Source: Castellaniella sp040276065 (GTDB taxonomy: Bacteria > Pseudomonadota > Gammaproteobacteria > Burkholderiales > Burkholderiaceae_B). Taken from it: a DNA stretch of 64,000 nt. Below are positions 48,803-58,577 of this stretch, one piece after another. The position numbers and the translations under genes were made by a program. The DNA lies in contig NZ_JBELOI010000014.1 in NCBI RefSeq assembly GCF_040276065.1, positions 1 to 64,000 on the forward strand. Reading direction: 5' to 3'. How positions within the stretch are numbered: position 1 is the first letter of the stretch; each line of letters begins with the position of its first letter. Under the pieces are notes generated by a model, which saw only the letters and a list, made by a program, of their open reading frames with translations, was not told the DNA's origin and made no database searches.

Positions 48803-50428
48803 ATGAACCCATCTTTCCAGCGTCGCTGGACGCGCGCAGCACTGGCCGCCGGCTTGTGCTGCATTCTTTCTCTGAGCGTGGGCCTTGCACCCAGTGCGCA
48901 GGCCGCGACCCAGGGAGGGACCCTGGTCGTCGTGACGACGCCCGAGCCCAATCTGCTGACCAACGCCTTGAGCTCCGCGGTCACAGTCACCGAGGTTGGC
49001 ACCAAGGTCTACGACGGGCTCCTTGAGTATGACATGGAGATGCGGCCGGTCCCGTCTCTGGCCGAGTCCTGGGAGGTTTCGCCCGACGGCAAGACCGTCG
49101 TATTCAAGCTGCGCCACGGCGTGACCTGGCATGATGGCCGGCCATTCACCAGCGCCGATGTGCAGTTCTCCCTGCTGCAGGTGGTCAAGCTGTATCATGC
49201 CCGCGGCCCGGGCAATCTCGGCCCGGTCACCGCTATCGAGACCCCCGACGAACACACAGCGGTGTTTCGCCTGGAGCATCCGTATCCTCCCCTGCTGAAG
49301 GGCCTGTCCAGTGCCGAGGCGCCGATCCTGCCCAAGCACTTGTATGAGGGTACCGACATCCGGAACAACCCAGCGAACAACGCACCGGTCGGCACCGGCC
49401 CGTTCATGTTCAAGTCCTGGGACCGGGGCAGCGCGATCACTTTGGTGCGCAATCCGAACTACTGGCGCGAGGGCCGCCCCTACTTGGACCGGCTGATCTT
49501 CCGGTTCATCGGCGACTCTGGTACGCGCTCCGCCGTGATGGAAAATGGGGAGGCGCAGGTCGCGACGTTCGGTTCGATCGTCCCCGCCGAGATGAAGCGG
49601 CTGGCAAGCTTGCCCGATCTTGAGATCGCGGAGGGCGGCTATGAGGCGCTCGCCCCGATTCTCTCTCTAGAGATCAATAATAAGAGGCCGCCCCTCGACA
49701 ACCGCAAGGTGCGCCAGGCCATCGCTTATGCGATCGATCGCAAGTTCATCGCGGACAATATCTGGTTCGGCTTCGGCAAGCCGGCGGTCGGGCCGATCTC
49801 TTCGGTCTACGCCAGTTCTGGGATATTCACGGACTCCGGGATCGTGCGCTACGACGTTGCCGACCGGATCGAGCGCGCCAAGCGCCTGCTGGACGAGGCA
49901 GGATTTCCCGAAAAGGAAGGCGGCGTGCGCTTTTCTCTAGTCCACGACGTCTCGCCCTATGGCGAGGACTACCGCCGTCTGGGCGAATATCTGCGCCAGG
50001 CCCTGGGCAAGATCGGGATCAAGGTGACGTTGCGCAACGAGGACTGGGGCGCATGGGTGCGGCGCATCTATACGGATTATGACTATGATTTCACCTCGGG
50101 CTGGTTCGTGGGCATGGGCGACCCGACCCTTGGGGCCCAGCGACTGTATGTGAGCAGGACGATCAAGTCCGGCATTCCCTTCAATAATGCGACCCGCTAC
50201 AGCGATCCGGAAATCGACGGGCTCTGGGAGCGCGTCGCCGTCGAGCAGGATGCAGCCAAACGAAACGAGGCCTTCCATCAGATCCAGCGCAAGCTGACAG
50301 AGGATAGCCCCCTGATCTGGCTGTTGGAGCTGCATATGGTTTCCCTGCAGAGTAAACAGGTCAAGGGATTGATCACCAGCCCGCTGGGCATGCGCGGCGG
50401 CTTGTACGAAGCGAGCCTGGAAAAATGA
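48803..50428 (+). CDS. Dpp-type substrate-binding protein (family 5), second system
   Basis: 541 residues. Signal peptide (AALAAGLCCILSLSVGLAPSAQA). Family-5 features: LRHGVTWHDGRPFTSADVQF, TGPFMFKSWDRGS, LVRNPNYWREGRPY. AGGAGA before the ATG at 48803. Starts a second complete importer whose last ATPase ends at 54320. Confidence 0.9.
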   Translation: MNPSFQRRWTRAALAAGLCCILSLSVGLAPSAQAATQGGTLVVVTTPEPNLLTNALSSAVTVTEVGTKVYDGLLEYDMEMRPVPSLAESWEVSPDGKTVVFKLRHGVTWHDGRPFTSADVQFSLLQVVKLYHARGPGNLGPVTAIETPDEHTAVFRLEHPYPPLLKGLSSAEAPILPKHLYEGTDIRNNPANNAPVGTGPFMFKSWDRGSAITLVRNPNYWREGRPYLDRLIFRFIGDSGTRSAVMENGEAQVATFGSIVPAEMKRLASLPDLEIAEGGYEALAPILSLEINNKRPPLDNRKVRQAIAYAIDRKFIADNIWFGFGKPAVGPISSVYASSGIFTDSGIVRYDVADRIERAKRLLDEAGFPEKEGGVRFSLVHDVSPYGEDYRRLGEYLRQALGKIGIKVTLRNEDWGAWVRRIYTDYDYDFTSGWFVGMGDPTLGAQRLYVSRTIKSGIPFNNATRYSDPEIDGLWERVAVEQDAAKRNEAFHQIQRKLTEDSPLIWLLELHMVSLQSKQVKGLITSPLGMRGGLYEASLEK

Positions 50429-51471
50429 TCCGCTTGCCTTCGCGGCGGCGCCTGGCCGATCCCGCCCCTGAGGCGGGCCGGGCGCACCGACCCTCAGCTC
50501 AGCGCTGGGCCTACGTGCGTGCGCGTCTGCTGCAGGCCATCCCCACGATCATCGTCATCGTGAGCTGTAATTTCTTTTTCCTGCACCTAGCCCCGGGCGA
50601 CCCGGTCGACGTGCTGATGGGGGAGGCCGGCGCTGCCACCGAGGCCATCCGCGAGCAGTTGCGTGTGCAGTTCGGGTTGGACCGGTCCTTGCTGGAGCAA
50701 TATTTTGCCTATCTTGGCGCCACGCTGAGCTTCGACCTGGGCTATTCATACCGTTATGGCAGCACGAATCTGGAGTTGATCCTGGGGCGCCTGTCGGCCA
50801 CCATGATCCTGATGATCGGTGCCTTTGGCGTGTCGGTGGTCCTGGGGTCCGTCGGTGGCTTGATTGCGGCGGTGCGGCGCGGGACGGCCTCCGCGGTCGC
50901 CATCATGGTGGCCACCGTGGTCTCGTATGCTTCGCCGCTGTTCTGGGTCGGACTGATGTTCATCGTGGTGTTCGCCATCAAGCTCGGTTGGTTCCCGACC
51001 AGCGGGATCGCCCGGGTCGGTTCCGATTACACGGGCTGGCGGTATGCCCTCGATGTGGCTCACCACGCGGTATTGCCAGTGTTGACGCTCTCGTTGTTCT
51101 ACACGGCGCTCTATGCCCGCCTGATGAGGGCGGCTGTTCTTGAAAACCTGAAGCTCGCTTATGTGGTGACGGCGCGCGCCAAGGGCCTGCCGCCAAGAAA
51201 GATCATGCTGCGCCACGTCCTCAGGAACGCCTTGCTGCCGGTCTTGACGATGGCTGGGGTGCAGGTCAGCGGGATGTTGGGGGGCTCGGTGGTGATCGAA
51301 TCGGTGTTCGGCTGGCCGGGCTTGGGGCTGCTGGCATTCGAATCGCTTTTCGCGCGCGATCTGAACCTGCTGCTCGGTATCCTGTTCCTGACCTGCATCC
51401 TGGTCGTGCTGACCAACATCGTGGTGGATGTGGCCTATACCCTGGTCGATCCCCGGGTGGTGCTGCGATGA
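50425..51471 (+). CDS. Dpp-type ABC permease, DppB-like (second system)
   Basis: 348 residues, overlaps the binding-protein gene by four bases. A long basic N-terminus precedes YVRARLLQAIPTIIVIVSCNFFF; loop VVTARAKGLPPRKIMLRHVLRNALLP; end VVDVAYTLVDPRVVLR. Confidence 0.92.
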   Translation: MIRLPSRRRLADPAPEAGRAHRPSAQRWAYVRARLLQAIPTIIVIVSCNFFFLHLAPGDPVDVLMGEAGAATEAIREQLRVQFGLDRSLLEQYFAYLGATLSFDLGYSYRYGSTNLELILGRLSATMILMIGAFGVSVVLGSVGGLIAAVRRGTASAVAIMVATVVSYASPLFWVGLMFIVVFAIKLGWFPTSGIARVGSDYTGWRYALDVAHHAVLPVLTLSLFYTALYARLMRAAVLENLKLAYVVTARAKGLPPRKIMLRHVLRNALLPVLTMAGVQVSGMLGGSVVIESVFGWPGLGLLAFESLFARDLNLLLGILFLTCILVVLTNIVVDVAYTLVDPRVVLR

Positions 51472-52319
51472 GCGGGTCCTTGCGGGAAGCTGGTCTCGAG
51501 ATGCTGCGCCATCCGCCGCTGATCCTGGGCGCGGTGCTGCTGGCGGGGGTCGGCGCGATGTCGCTGGCCGCCGGTGTCCTGTTCCCCGGCAGCCCTTTCG
51601 ACATGGTCGGGACGCCCTTCCTGCCGCCTCTGTCGGAAGGTTTCCTGATGGGTACGGATGCCTTGGGGCGCGACATCGCGGCGGCTGTCGTACACGGGGC
51701 CAGGGTTTCACTGGCTCTGGGGTTCATTACGGCCTTGTGCGCCACAGCCATCGGCGTCCTGGTCGGCGGGCTCTCCGGCTATTACGGCGGTCGGATCGAC
51801 ATGATCCTGATGCGGGTCACCGAGCTCTTCCAGACGATCCCCTCGTTTCTGTTTGCGATCGTAGTGGTCGCCGTGCTGCAGCCCTCCATCTACACTCTGA
51901 TCGCGGCAATCGTGATTGTGTCCTGGGCGCCGCTGGCCCGCCTGGTGCGGGGCGAGGTCTTCAGCCTCAAGAATCGAGAGTACGTGCAGGGTTGCATCTC
52001 CCTGGGGATGGGCGATATGCGGATTCTGTTTCGCCAGATCCTGCCCAACGCAATGCCCTCGATCGTGGTGGCGGCCTCGGTGGCCGTGGCGACTGCGATC
52101 CTGTTCGAATCCGCGCTCTCTTTCCTGGGCTTGGGCGATCCCAATGTCATGAGTTGGGGCATGATGATCGGCCTGGGGCGCTCTGTCATCCGCACCGCAT
52201 GGTGGGTGGCCGCCATGCCGGGGTTCGCGATCATGCTGACGGTCCTGGCGATCAATCTGCTGGGTGACGGCTTGAACGACGTTTTGAATCCGGGTGCGCG
52301 CGTCCGGGCGGGGGCTTGA
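51468..52319 (+). CDS. Dpp-type ABC permease, DppC-like (second system)
   Basis: 283 residues. FLMGTDALGRDIAAAVVHGARVSL and loop VQGCISLGMGDMRILFRQILPNAMP typical. End DGLNDVLNPGARVRAGA. Coupled to the DppB-like gene by ATGA. Confidence 0.92.
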   Translation: MSGSLREAGLEMLRHPPLILGAVLLAGVGAMSLAAGVLFPGSPFDMVGTPFLPPLSEGFLMGTDALGRDIAAAVVHGARVSLALGFITALCATAIGVLVGGLSGYYGGRIDMILMRVTELFQTIPSFLFAIVVVAVLQPSIYTLIAAIVIVSWAPLARLVRGEVFSLKNREYVQGCISLGMGDMRILFRQILPNAMPSIVVAASVAVATAILFESALSFLGLGDPNVMSWGMMIGLGRSVIRTAWWVAAMPGFAIMLTVLAINLLGDGLNDVLNPGARVRAGA

Positions 52320-52320
52320 G

Positions 52321-53343
52321 ATGATGGCACCCACCGGTTTTCCGCAAGGAAACGTGCTCGAGGTGCGCGACTTGACGACGCACTTTGGCGCCGGCGCGCA
52401 TCCGGTCGTTGCGGTCGATCAGGTAAGTTTTTCCATGCGGCACGGAGAAACGCTGGCGGTCGTTGGTGAATCCGGGTCCGGGAAAAGCATGTTGGCATAT
52501 TCCATCATGGGCCTGGTGCAGCCACCAGGCCGGATCGTGGCCGGTGAGGTCTGGATGGGGGAGCAGAATTTCCTGGCACTGGACGAACCGGCGCTGCGCC
52601 GGGTCCGTGGCCGGGACATCGGCATGATCTTCCAGGAGCCCTCAACGAGTCTGAATCCTTTGATGCCGGTTGGCCAGCAGGTGGCCGAGGTCATCCTCGA
52701 ACACGAGGAGGGGGTATCGCAGGAGCAGGCGATGGCCTGCGTCGTCGAGCGGTTCCGCATGGTCGGCATCCCCGCTGCCGAACATCGTATCCACGAATAT
52801 CCGCATCAGCTCTCTGGAGGGATGAAGCAGCGCGTCATGATCGCAATGGCCTTGGCCTGCCAGCCTGGGCTGTTGATCGCCGACGAGCCGACTACCGCGC
52901 TGGACGTGACGATTCAGGCCCAGGTGTTGCGGGTGCTCAGCGACCTGAGCGGGACTCTGGGGATGGCCCTCTTGCTGATCACGCACGATCTGGGCGTGGT
53001 CGCCGACTATGCCGATCGGATCGTGGTGATGTATGCCGGGCGTAAGGTGGAGGAGGGCATTGCCGAGGATGTGCTGTCGCGGCCCGCGCATCCCTATACA
53101 CAGGCCTTGCTGGCGTGTCGCCCTCGCATCGAGGATGCGCTGTCGGATCGGCCGCTGCTCGAGATTGCGGGGACGGTTCCCCCCTTGAGCGACTTGCCGC
53201 GCGGCTGTGCCTTCGCCGAGCGCTGTCCGCATGCCGCCGCACTCTGCCGCGAGGCCGTGCCGGCGGTGGTTGCCGTACCCGGAGTCGGGGATCACCTGGC
53301 GGCCTGTCATTTCCCATTGGGATCGGAAGGAGGATGTCCATGA
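52321..53343 (+). CDS. Dpp-type ABC ATPase, DppD-like (second system)
   Basis: 340 residues. Walker A GESGSGKSMLAYS, signature LSGGMKQRVMIAMAL, Walker B LLIADEPTTALD, Cys cluster GCAFAERCPHAAALC. It begins one base behind the preceding stop. Confidence 0.92.
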   Translation: MMAPTGFPQGNVLEVRDLTTHFGAGAHPVVAVDQVSFSMRHGETLAVVGESGSGKSMLAYSIMGLVQPPGRIVAGEVWMGEQNFLALDEPALRRVRGRDIGMIFQEPSTSLNPLMPVGQQVAEVILEHEEGVSQEQAMACVVERFRMVGIPAAEHRIHEYPHQLSGGMKQRVMIAMALACQPGLLIADEPTTALDVTIQAQVLRVLSDLSGTLGMALLLITHDLGVVADYADRIVVMYAGRKVEEGIAEDVLSRPAHPYTQALLACRPRIEDALSDRPLLEIAGTVPPLSDLPRGCAFAERCPHAAALCREAVPAVVAVPGVGDHLAACHFPLGSEGGCP

Positions 53344-54320
53344 GCCCGATCTCATCCGCCGCGCGGCCGCCAGGCGGGATGCTGCTTGCGGTCCACGACT
53401 TGGTGAAGCATCATCATACGGCCGCGGGCACCGTGAGGGCGGTGGATGGCGTTTCACTGGAGATCGGCAGAGGGGAAACCCTGGGGCTTGTCGGCGAGTC
53501 TGGTTGCGGCAAGTCGACGTTGGGGCGTACCTTGCTTGGCCTCGAGATCGCCGACGCGGGCAGTATCCAGCTCGACGGGGTCGAGCTGGCAGGTCTGAGC
53601 CGGCGACGCCTGCGCCCCTATCGGCGGCGCGCCCAGATGGTCTTTCAGGACCCATTCGGGTCCCTGAATCCCAGGACCAAGGTGCAGGCGCTGCTGACGG
53701 AGCCTTTCGCCGTGTACGGCATGGGCACGTCGGCCGAGCGCCAGCAGTGGGTTCGCGAGCTATTGTTGAAAGTGGGTCTACGCCCTGAGCATGCAAGCCG
53801 GTATCCGCACGAGTTCAGCGGCGGACAGCGTCAGAGGATCAGCATCGCCCGGGCGATTGCGCTGAGGCCAGAGCTGTTGGTGTGCGACGAAGCGGTGTCG
53901 GCGCTGGATGTATCGGTGCAGGCGCAGATCGTGAACCTGCTGAAGTCCCTGCGCGCCTCCGATGCTTTGTCGCTGCTGTTCATTTCCCACGACCTGGGGG
54001 TCGTGGCGCATCTAGCCGACCGCATCGCGGTGATGTATCTGGGCCGGATCGTCGAGATCGGATCAAAGGCGGACATTGTGCGCGCGCCCCGTCATCCCTA
54101 CACGAAAGCACTGTTTGCCGCTGCGCCGGGCCGCCGCCTGCGGTCGGATCCGGGCGAGCCGCCAGTGGAGCTGCGCGGCGAGCCGCCCAGTCCCATGAGC
54201 CCTCCGCAGGGGTGCCGGTTTCATACGCGCTGCCCATTGGCGATGGACCTTTGCCGCGTCCAGGGCCCGGAGCTGCGGGCCGCCGGGCCGGGGCACAGTG
54301 TGTCCTGCCATGTGGCTTGA
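53340..54320 (+). CDS. Dpp-type ABC ATPase, DppF-like (second system)
   Basis: 326 residues. Walker A GESGCGKSTLGRTLLG, signature FSGGQRQRISIARAI, Walker B LLVCDEAVSALD (Pro of DEP replaced by Ala), Cys cluster CRFHTRCPLAMDLC. ATGA overlap with the preceding gene. Confidence 0.92.
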   Translation: MSPISSAARPPGGMLLAVHDLVKHHHTAAGTVRAVDGVSLEIGRGETLGLVGESGCGKSTLGRTLLGLEIADAGSIQLDGVELAGLSRRRLRPYRRRAQMVFQDPFGSLNPRTKVQALLTEPFAVYGMGTSAERQQWVRELLLKVGLRPEHASRYPHEFSGGQRQRISIARAIALRPELLVCDEAVSALDVSVQAQIVNLLKSLRASDALSLLFISHDLGVVAHLADRIAVMYLGRIVEIGSKADIVRAPRHPYTKALFAAAPGRRLRSDPGEPPVELRGEPPSPMSPPQGCRFHTRCPLAMDLCRVQGPELRAAGPGHSVSCHVA

Positions 54321-54375
54321 ACAGGGGCGTATGGAATAATGATTTTGTCTTTAACTCCTATGGTGTGGCCTTGAA

Positions 54376-55218
54376 ATGGACTCGACTTCGATCAAAGCGC
54401 TCCGGGCATTGGAATGGATGTGTCTGCGTGATTCGCCGACTGGCGTCACCGAGATGGCCATCACGTTGGGGATGGGCAAGAGCAACGCGCACCGGGTGCT
54501 CTCGACTCTCGCGACCATGGGGTATGTTCGCGCTCTGGAGGATGGCCGCTATTCTCCGACGCTCAAGACCTGGGAACTGGGTTGCGCGCTGATCGAACGC
54601 CTGGATTTCAAGTTCCTGGCACGGCCGGTGATGGAACAGCTCTCCGAGGACACGATGGAAACAGTCCATCTGTCGATTCTCGACCGGCTGGATGTCGTAT
54701 ATGTGGACAAGGTCGAGAGCAACCAGCCAGTGCGGGCCTATTCCCGGATCGGTGGGCGGGCGCCGGCGTACGCCGTGGCGACCGGCAAAGTACTGCTCGC
54801 GTATCAAAAGGGGTTGCCCGAGTCCCTGCCCAAGACGCTGCCGAAACACTCGGAAATGACGATCGCTGACCGCCAGAGCCTGCTGGACGAGCTCGAGGAC
54901 ATCCGGCAGCGGGGATATGCCATCAATCGCGGTGAATGGCGCGAATCGGTGTGCGGAGTCGCTTCGCCAATCCGCAATGACAGGGGCGAGGTGATCGCAG
55001 CGATTGGCATCTCGGGTCCGGCCAGTCGCCTTGGCCTGCCGAAGCTCCAGCTTCTGGGTCCGAAGGTGATCGAGAGCGCCGAAAAGGTGTCCGCCGAATT
55101 GGGCTATCGACAGCATAGGGCCCGGGCCCCGGTGATCGGCATCGAGGTCACGACATTGCCCAAGGCGGCGCCGCGCGCCCGCGCGGTGCGCAAGACAGCA
55201 GCAAAGAAAGCGAAATGA
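54376..55218 (+). CDS. IclR-family transcriptional regulator
   Basis: 280 residues. N-terminal winged helix (TEMAITLGMGKSNAHRVLSTLATMGYV), C-terminal effector domain with LDVVYVDKVESNQPVR, AYAVATGKVLLAYQ, YAINRGEWRESVCGVASPI. Ends with a Lys/Ala/Arg-rich tail (PKAAPRARAVRKTAAKKAK) not usual in the family, which may add nonspecific DNA binding. Probable regulator of the supercluster; binds perhaps the three-half-site operators. ATGA overlap with the aconitase X small subunit. Confidence 0.9.
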   Translation: MDSTSIKALRALEWMCLRDSPTGVTEMAITLGMGKSNAHRVLSTLATMGYVRALEDGRYSPTLKTWELGCALIERLDFKFLARPVMEQLSEDTMETVHLSILDRLDVVYVDKVESNQPVRAYSRIGGRAPAYAVATGKVLLAYQKGLPESLPKTLPKHSEMTIADRQSLLDELEDIRQRGYAINRGEWRESVCGVASPIRNDRGEVIAAIGISGPASRLGLPKLQLLGPKVIESAEKVSAELGYRQHRARAPVIGIEVTTLPKAAPRARAVRKTAAKKAK

Positions 55219-55643
55219 TGCGAAACGACACGGCCGTGTTCAAGGGCATGCCGGTGACCCCGGGCGTTGCGGAGGGACCCGCGTTGGTGACCTGCGAGCG
55301 CATCGCGTTCAACCTGGGTGTCGATGAGCGGACCGGGGTGATCATCGAGCGAGGGCACGAGCTCGAGCGGCAGTGCATTGCGGGGAGGATCCTCGTCTTC
55401 CCCGGGTGCAAGGGCAGTACGGCGAGCTCCTACAGCCTGCAGCAGATGGCGGCGCTCGGCGTGGGGCCGATTGCGCTGATCAATACGCGTTCCGATGCGC
55501 TGGCCGCCGCCGGCGCCGTGTTGGCCGGCATTCCGCTCGTACACCGTTGCGATCAGGACCCCTTGCGAGTCCTGAGGACAGGGGATTGGGTGCGCGTCGA
55601 TGGGTACACGGGCGCGGTCGAGTGGCATAGGGCGGACGCATGA
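55215..55643 (+). CDS. aconitase X small (swivel) subunit, DUF126
   Basis: 142 residues. AcnX swivel-domain motifs: GRILVFPGCKGSTASSYSLQ, GPIALINTRSDALAAAGAVLAGIPLV, GDWVRVDGYTGAVE. It completes the active site of the large subunit encoded next (ATGA overlap). Known two-subunit AcnX enzymes dehydrate cis-3-hydroxyproline or phosphomevalonate. Confidence 0.9.
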   Translation: MMRNDTAVFKGMPVTPGVAEGPALVTCERIAFNLGVDERTGVIIERGHELERQCIAGRILVFPGCKGSTASSYSLQQMAALGVGPIALINTRSDALAAAGAVLAGIPLVHRCDQDPLRVLRTGDWVRVDGYTGAVEWHRADA

Positions 55644-56875
55644 GGCTGACCACTGAACAGCGGCGCCTCTTGGATGGACATGGAGATGCGGCCAGCAAGC
55701 AAGCGATGGCGATGCTCGCGGCCGTCGGCGGCGCCATGGGGGCGGATGCCTTGATTCCAGTGGCGAGCGCCCACATCGTCCTGGATGCGTTCGCCATGGG
55801 CCGGCCGGGCGCCGACTGGGTGGTGTCGCTGGCCGAGCAGGGTGGGCGATTCGTGGTGCCCACCAGTATCAACGCGATCTCCTACGACCGTTCGGCAGGG
55901 ACCGTGGCGGAGGTCGATGGACACCAGAGCAGAATGCTGGAGGCCTGCCAGGCCATGGGCGCTGTGCCGAGCTGTTCCTGCAATCCGTTCAGTCAGGGGA
56001 TTGCACCGTCGTTCGGCCAGCATGTGGCCTGGAGCGAGTCGGCTACGACCGCCTACCTGAATGCGGTGTTGGGCGCGCGTTCCAACCGTGAGGGCGCCAC
56101 CGCGATCGCTTCCGCCTTGACGGGCTTGACGCCCCGGTACGGCATGCATGATCCGGCGGAACGCCTCGCGGGGGCCTGGTTCGAGGTCGATGCGCCTCTG
56201 CGGGAGGCGTCGGACTACGGGCTGTTGGGTGCCTTGCTGGCGCGCCGCGCCGGGGACCGCATCCCCGTGGTGACTGGTCTGGACGACGCCTGTTCCGAAC
56301 ACTTGTTCGGCTTTGCCGCTTCTTTCGCGATTTCCGGAAATCTGTCGATATTCCATATCCCCGGTGTGACGCCCGAGGCGCCCATGCTGAGGGAGGCGCT
56401 GCCTGACGAATCCGTACGTCCAGAGAAAATCGGTCCCGCGGACCTGGCGGCCGAGTTGGCGCGGTACGAGCGGGGCGAGGTGCGCGCCGTGGACCTGGTC
56501 ACGATCGGCGCGCCGCACGCGACGATTCAGGACATCCGGGAGGTTGTGAGCTTGCTCGCGGGGCGTCGCGTGAAGCCAGGGATCGAGTTTACCCTCACGA
56601 CCAATTGCAGCAATTACGAGGTGGCCGCCCGCGGCGGCCTGCTGCGGGCATTGGAAGCGTCGGGAGTCCGGGTGACGGCGGATCGCATGTGCTTTGGTTG
56701 TGATCTGGGTGCCGGAAAGTTCTCGCATCGCGCGGTCCTGGCGACCAATTCCCTCAAGGCGGCGCTGTCGGCGCCGGGCACGCGCGAGGTCGAAACATGC
56801 TATGGCACGACGCGGCAGTGTGTCGAGGCGGCAATTACCGGGACATGGACTCCCAGGGGGCAGGAATGGAATTGA
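55640..56875 (+). CDS. aconitase X large (catalytic) subunit
   Basis: 411 residues. Conserved features are PVASAHIVLDAF, VPSCSCNPFSQGIAPSFGQHVAWSES and VLGARSNREG, with Fe-S-type Cys in SCSC, TNCSNYEVA and MCFGCDLG. It should be a dehydratase with an iron-sulfur cluster. Substrate uncertain: hydroxyproline-type acids or an unknown 2/3-hydroxy acid. It overlaps the next SDR by ten bases, so the operon is tight. Confidence 0.88.
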   Translation: MRLTTEQRRLLDGHGDAASKQAMAMLAAVGGAMGADALIPVASAHIVLDAFAMGRPGADWVVSLAEQGGRFVVPTSINAISYDRSAGTVAEVDGHQSRMLEACQAMGAVPSCSCNPFSQGIAPSFGQHVAWSESATTAYLNAVLGARSNREGATAIASALTGLTPRYGMHDPAERLAGAWFEVDAPLREASDYGLLGALLARRAGDRIPVVTGLDDACSEHLFGFAASFAISGNLSIFHIPGVTPEAPMLREALPDESVRPEKIGPADLAAELARYERGEVRAVDLVTIGAPHATIQDIREVVSLLAGRRVKPGIEFTLTTNCSNYEVAARGGLLRALEASGVRVTADRMCFGCDLGAGKFSHRAVLATNSLKAALSAPGTREVETCYGTTRQCVEAAITGTWTPRGQEWN

Positions 56876-57642
56876 GCGGATTTTCTGGGTCGAAGGCGGT
56901 GGTCACGGGCGCGGCCCGGGGTATCGGCCTAGCGGTGGCGCGCGCCTTGAGCAGCGCGGGGGCCCACGTCGCCCTTTTTGATCGTGACCAGGCCGCGTTG
57001 TCGCTGGCCGCCGAGGGATTTCCGGGCGACGTCTTTTGCCGCGCGCTGGACACTACCCGCGGGGATGAGGTCGATGCTGCCGTCGGCGCCTTTGCGGGGG
57101 AGGACGAACGCATCGACATGCTGGTCAACTGCGCGGGAATTCAGCGACTCGGACCGCTGGTCGAGCTCTCCGAGGATGATTTCGCGGCGACGTTCTCTGT
57201 GAATGTAATGGGCACATTTCTCGTGACCCAGGCTGTGGCGCGCCGCATGATTCCGGCCAGGCGCGGGGCAGTCGTCACGGTATCCTCGAACGCCGCGCGC
57301 GCGCCCCGGGTCAAGCAGGGCGCCTATTGTGCCTCCAAGGCAGCAGTGAGCCATTTGATGCGCGTTTTCGGGCTGGAACTGGCCGCGTACGGCATACGCT
57401 GCAATAGCATCGATCCGGGTGCCACCGAGACCGACATGATCCGCGACATGGTGCGGACCATGGGGATCGGAGACCTGTTGCTCAAGGGGAGCCTGGAAAG
57501 TTTTCGGGTGGGGACGCCCCTGGGCAAGAATGCCCAAGTCGAGGACGTGGCCAATGCCGTGCTGTTCCTACTGTCTGAGCAGGCTGGGCACATCACCATG
57601 CACGACCTCGTCGTCGACGGCGGCGCTACCCTCGGCGCGTGA
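56866..57642 (+). CDS. SDR dehydrogenase (EntA-like)
   Basis: 258 residues. Rossmann motif TGAARGIGLAVARAL, catalytic YCASK, and the ending MHDLVVDGGATLGA, which is typical of 2,3-dihydro-2,3-dihydroxybenzoate dehydrogenase (EntA). No isochorismate genes are near, so an EntA role is unlikely; it probably oxidises a ring or chain hydroxyl in the cluster pathway. Start ATG at 56866 after AGGGGGCAGGA. Confidence 0.85.
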   Translation: MELSGFSGSKAVVTGAARGIGLAVARALSSAGAHVALFDRDQAALSLAAEGFPGDVFCRALDTTRGDEVDAAVGAFAGEDERIDMLVNCAGIQRLGPLVELSEDDFAATFSVNVMGTFLVTQAVARRMIPARRGAVVTVSSNAARAPRVKQGAYCASKAAVSHLMRVFGLELAAYGIRCNSIDPGATETDMIRDMVRTMGIGDLLLKGSLESFRVGTPLGKNAQVEDVANAVLFLLSEQAGHITMHDLVVDGGATLGA

Positions 57643-57679
57643 GCCGAGCAAGAGTATGAAACGAAAAGGAGATTGACCG

Positions 57680-58549
57680 ATGAAGCTAGTGACTTTCGAA
57701 CGAGAAGGAAAAACACGGCCCGGCGTTCTGATGGGCGAGAGGGTCGTGGATTTGGCCGCCGCGGGACTGCCGGACAGCGATGGCGACCTGCTGGGCATTC
57801 TGCGCGCGGGTCCGGACATGATGGCGCGCGCGCAAGCGACAGCGCAGGCCCCGGGCTCCGTTTCCTTCCCTCTGGGGGAGGTTAGGCTGCGGGCGCCCGT
57901 GTTCCGTCCTGGAAAGATCGTGGGCATTGGCTTGAACTACATCGACCACTGCCGCGAGGCCAAGCTGCCGGTGCCAGAGTTCCCCTTGCTGTTCGCCAAG
58001 TTCCCGAACTCGGTGATAGGCCCCGACGAGGATATCGTCTTCGATCGGCGCATTTGCGCCGAGATTGATTATGAGGTGGAACTCGGGGTGGTCATGGGGG
58101 CGCGTGCCTCGAGAGTCGATGAGGCGCGGGCTCTGGACTACGTCGCCGGCTATACCATCGCCCACGACGTATCAGCGCGCGACCTGCAGTTCCGCGGCGC
58201 GCAGCAATGGGATCATGGGAAATCGATTGACACGTTCTGCCCCTGGGGGCCATACGTGGTGACCAAGGACGAGATTCCCGATCCGCAGGCTCTGGATATG
58301 CGTCTGCTCCTCAATGGGCGGGAACTGCAGTCCTCAAATACCGGCAATATGATTTTCTCGGTGGCGCAACTGGTGTCCTTCATTTCCCAGTCCATCACTC
58401 TGGAAGCGGGTGACCTCATCGTCACGGGAACGCCGTTCGGTGTCGGGTTCAGCCGCCAGCCGCCGATCTATCTCAAGGACGGCGACGAATGCGTCCTCGA
58501 AATTTCTGGTCTCGGGCGGTTACGAAATCGCGTCCGCGAGGTTTTATGA
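57680..58549 (+). CDS. fumarylacetoacetate hydrolase-family protein
   Basis: 289 residues. GIGLNYIDHCREAKLPVPEFP and metal ligands EIDYEVELGVVMG and HDVSARDLQ. GNMIFSVAQLVSFISQ and DLIVTGTPFGVG fit 2,4-diketo-acid hydrolases (L-fuconate/rhamnonate path) and ureidoglycolate lyase-like group. Likely cleaves the last diketo intermediate. AGGAG before ATG. Confidence 0.88.
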   Translation: MKLVTFEREGKTRPGVLMGERVVDLAAAGLPDSDGDLLGILRAGPDMMARAQATAQAPGSVSFPLGEVRLRAPVFRPGKIVGIGLNYIDHCREAKLPVPEFPLLFAKFPNSVIGPDEDIVFDRRICAEIDYEVELGVVMGARASRVDEARALDYVAGYTIAHDVSARDLQFRGAQQWDHGKSIDTFCPWGPYVVTKDEIPDPQALDMRLLLNGRELQSSNTGNMIFSVAQLVSFISQSITLEAGDLIVTGTPFGVGFSRQPPIYLKDGDECVLEISGLGRLRNRVREVL

Positions 58550-58577
58550 ATCCATGACTCTGAGCAGGAGCGAAAAC

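Noticed and set aside
54330..54345. Operator copy before the iclR gene itself (TGGAATAATG)
   Set aside because: Only one half-site fits; the other two half-sites are absent at the required spacing, so autoregulation through this motif is not claimed.
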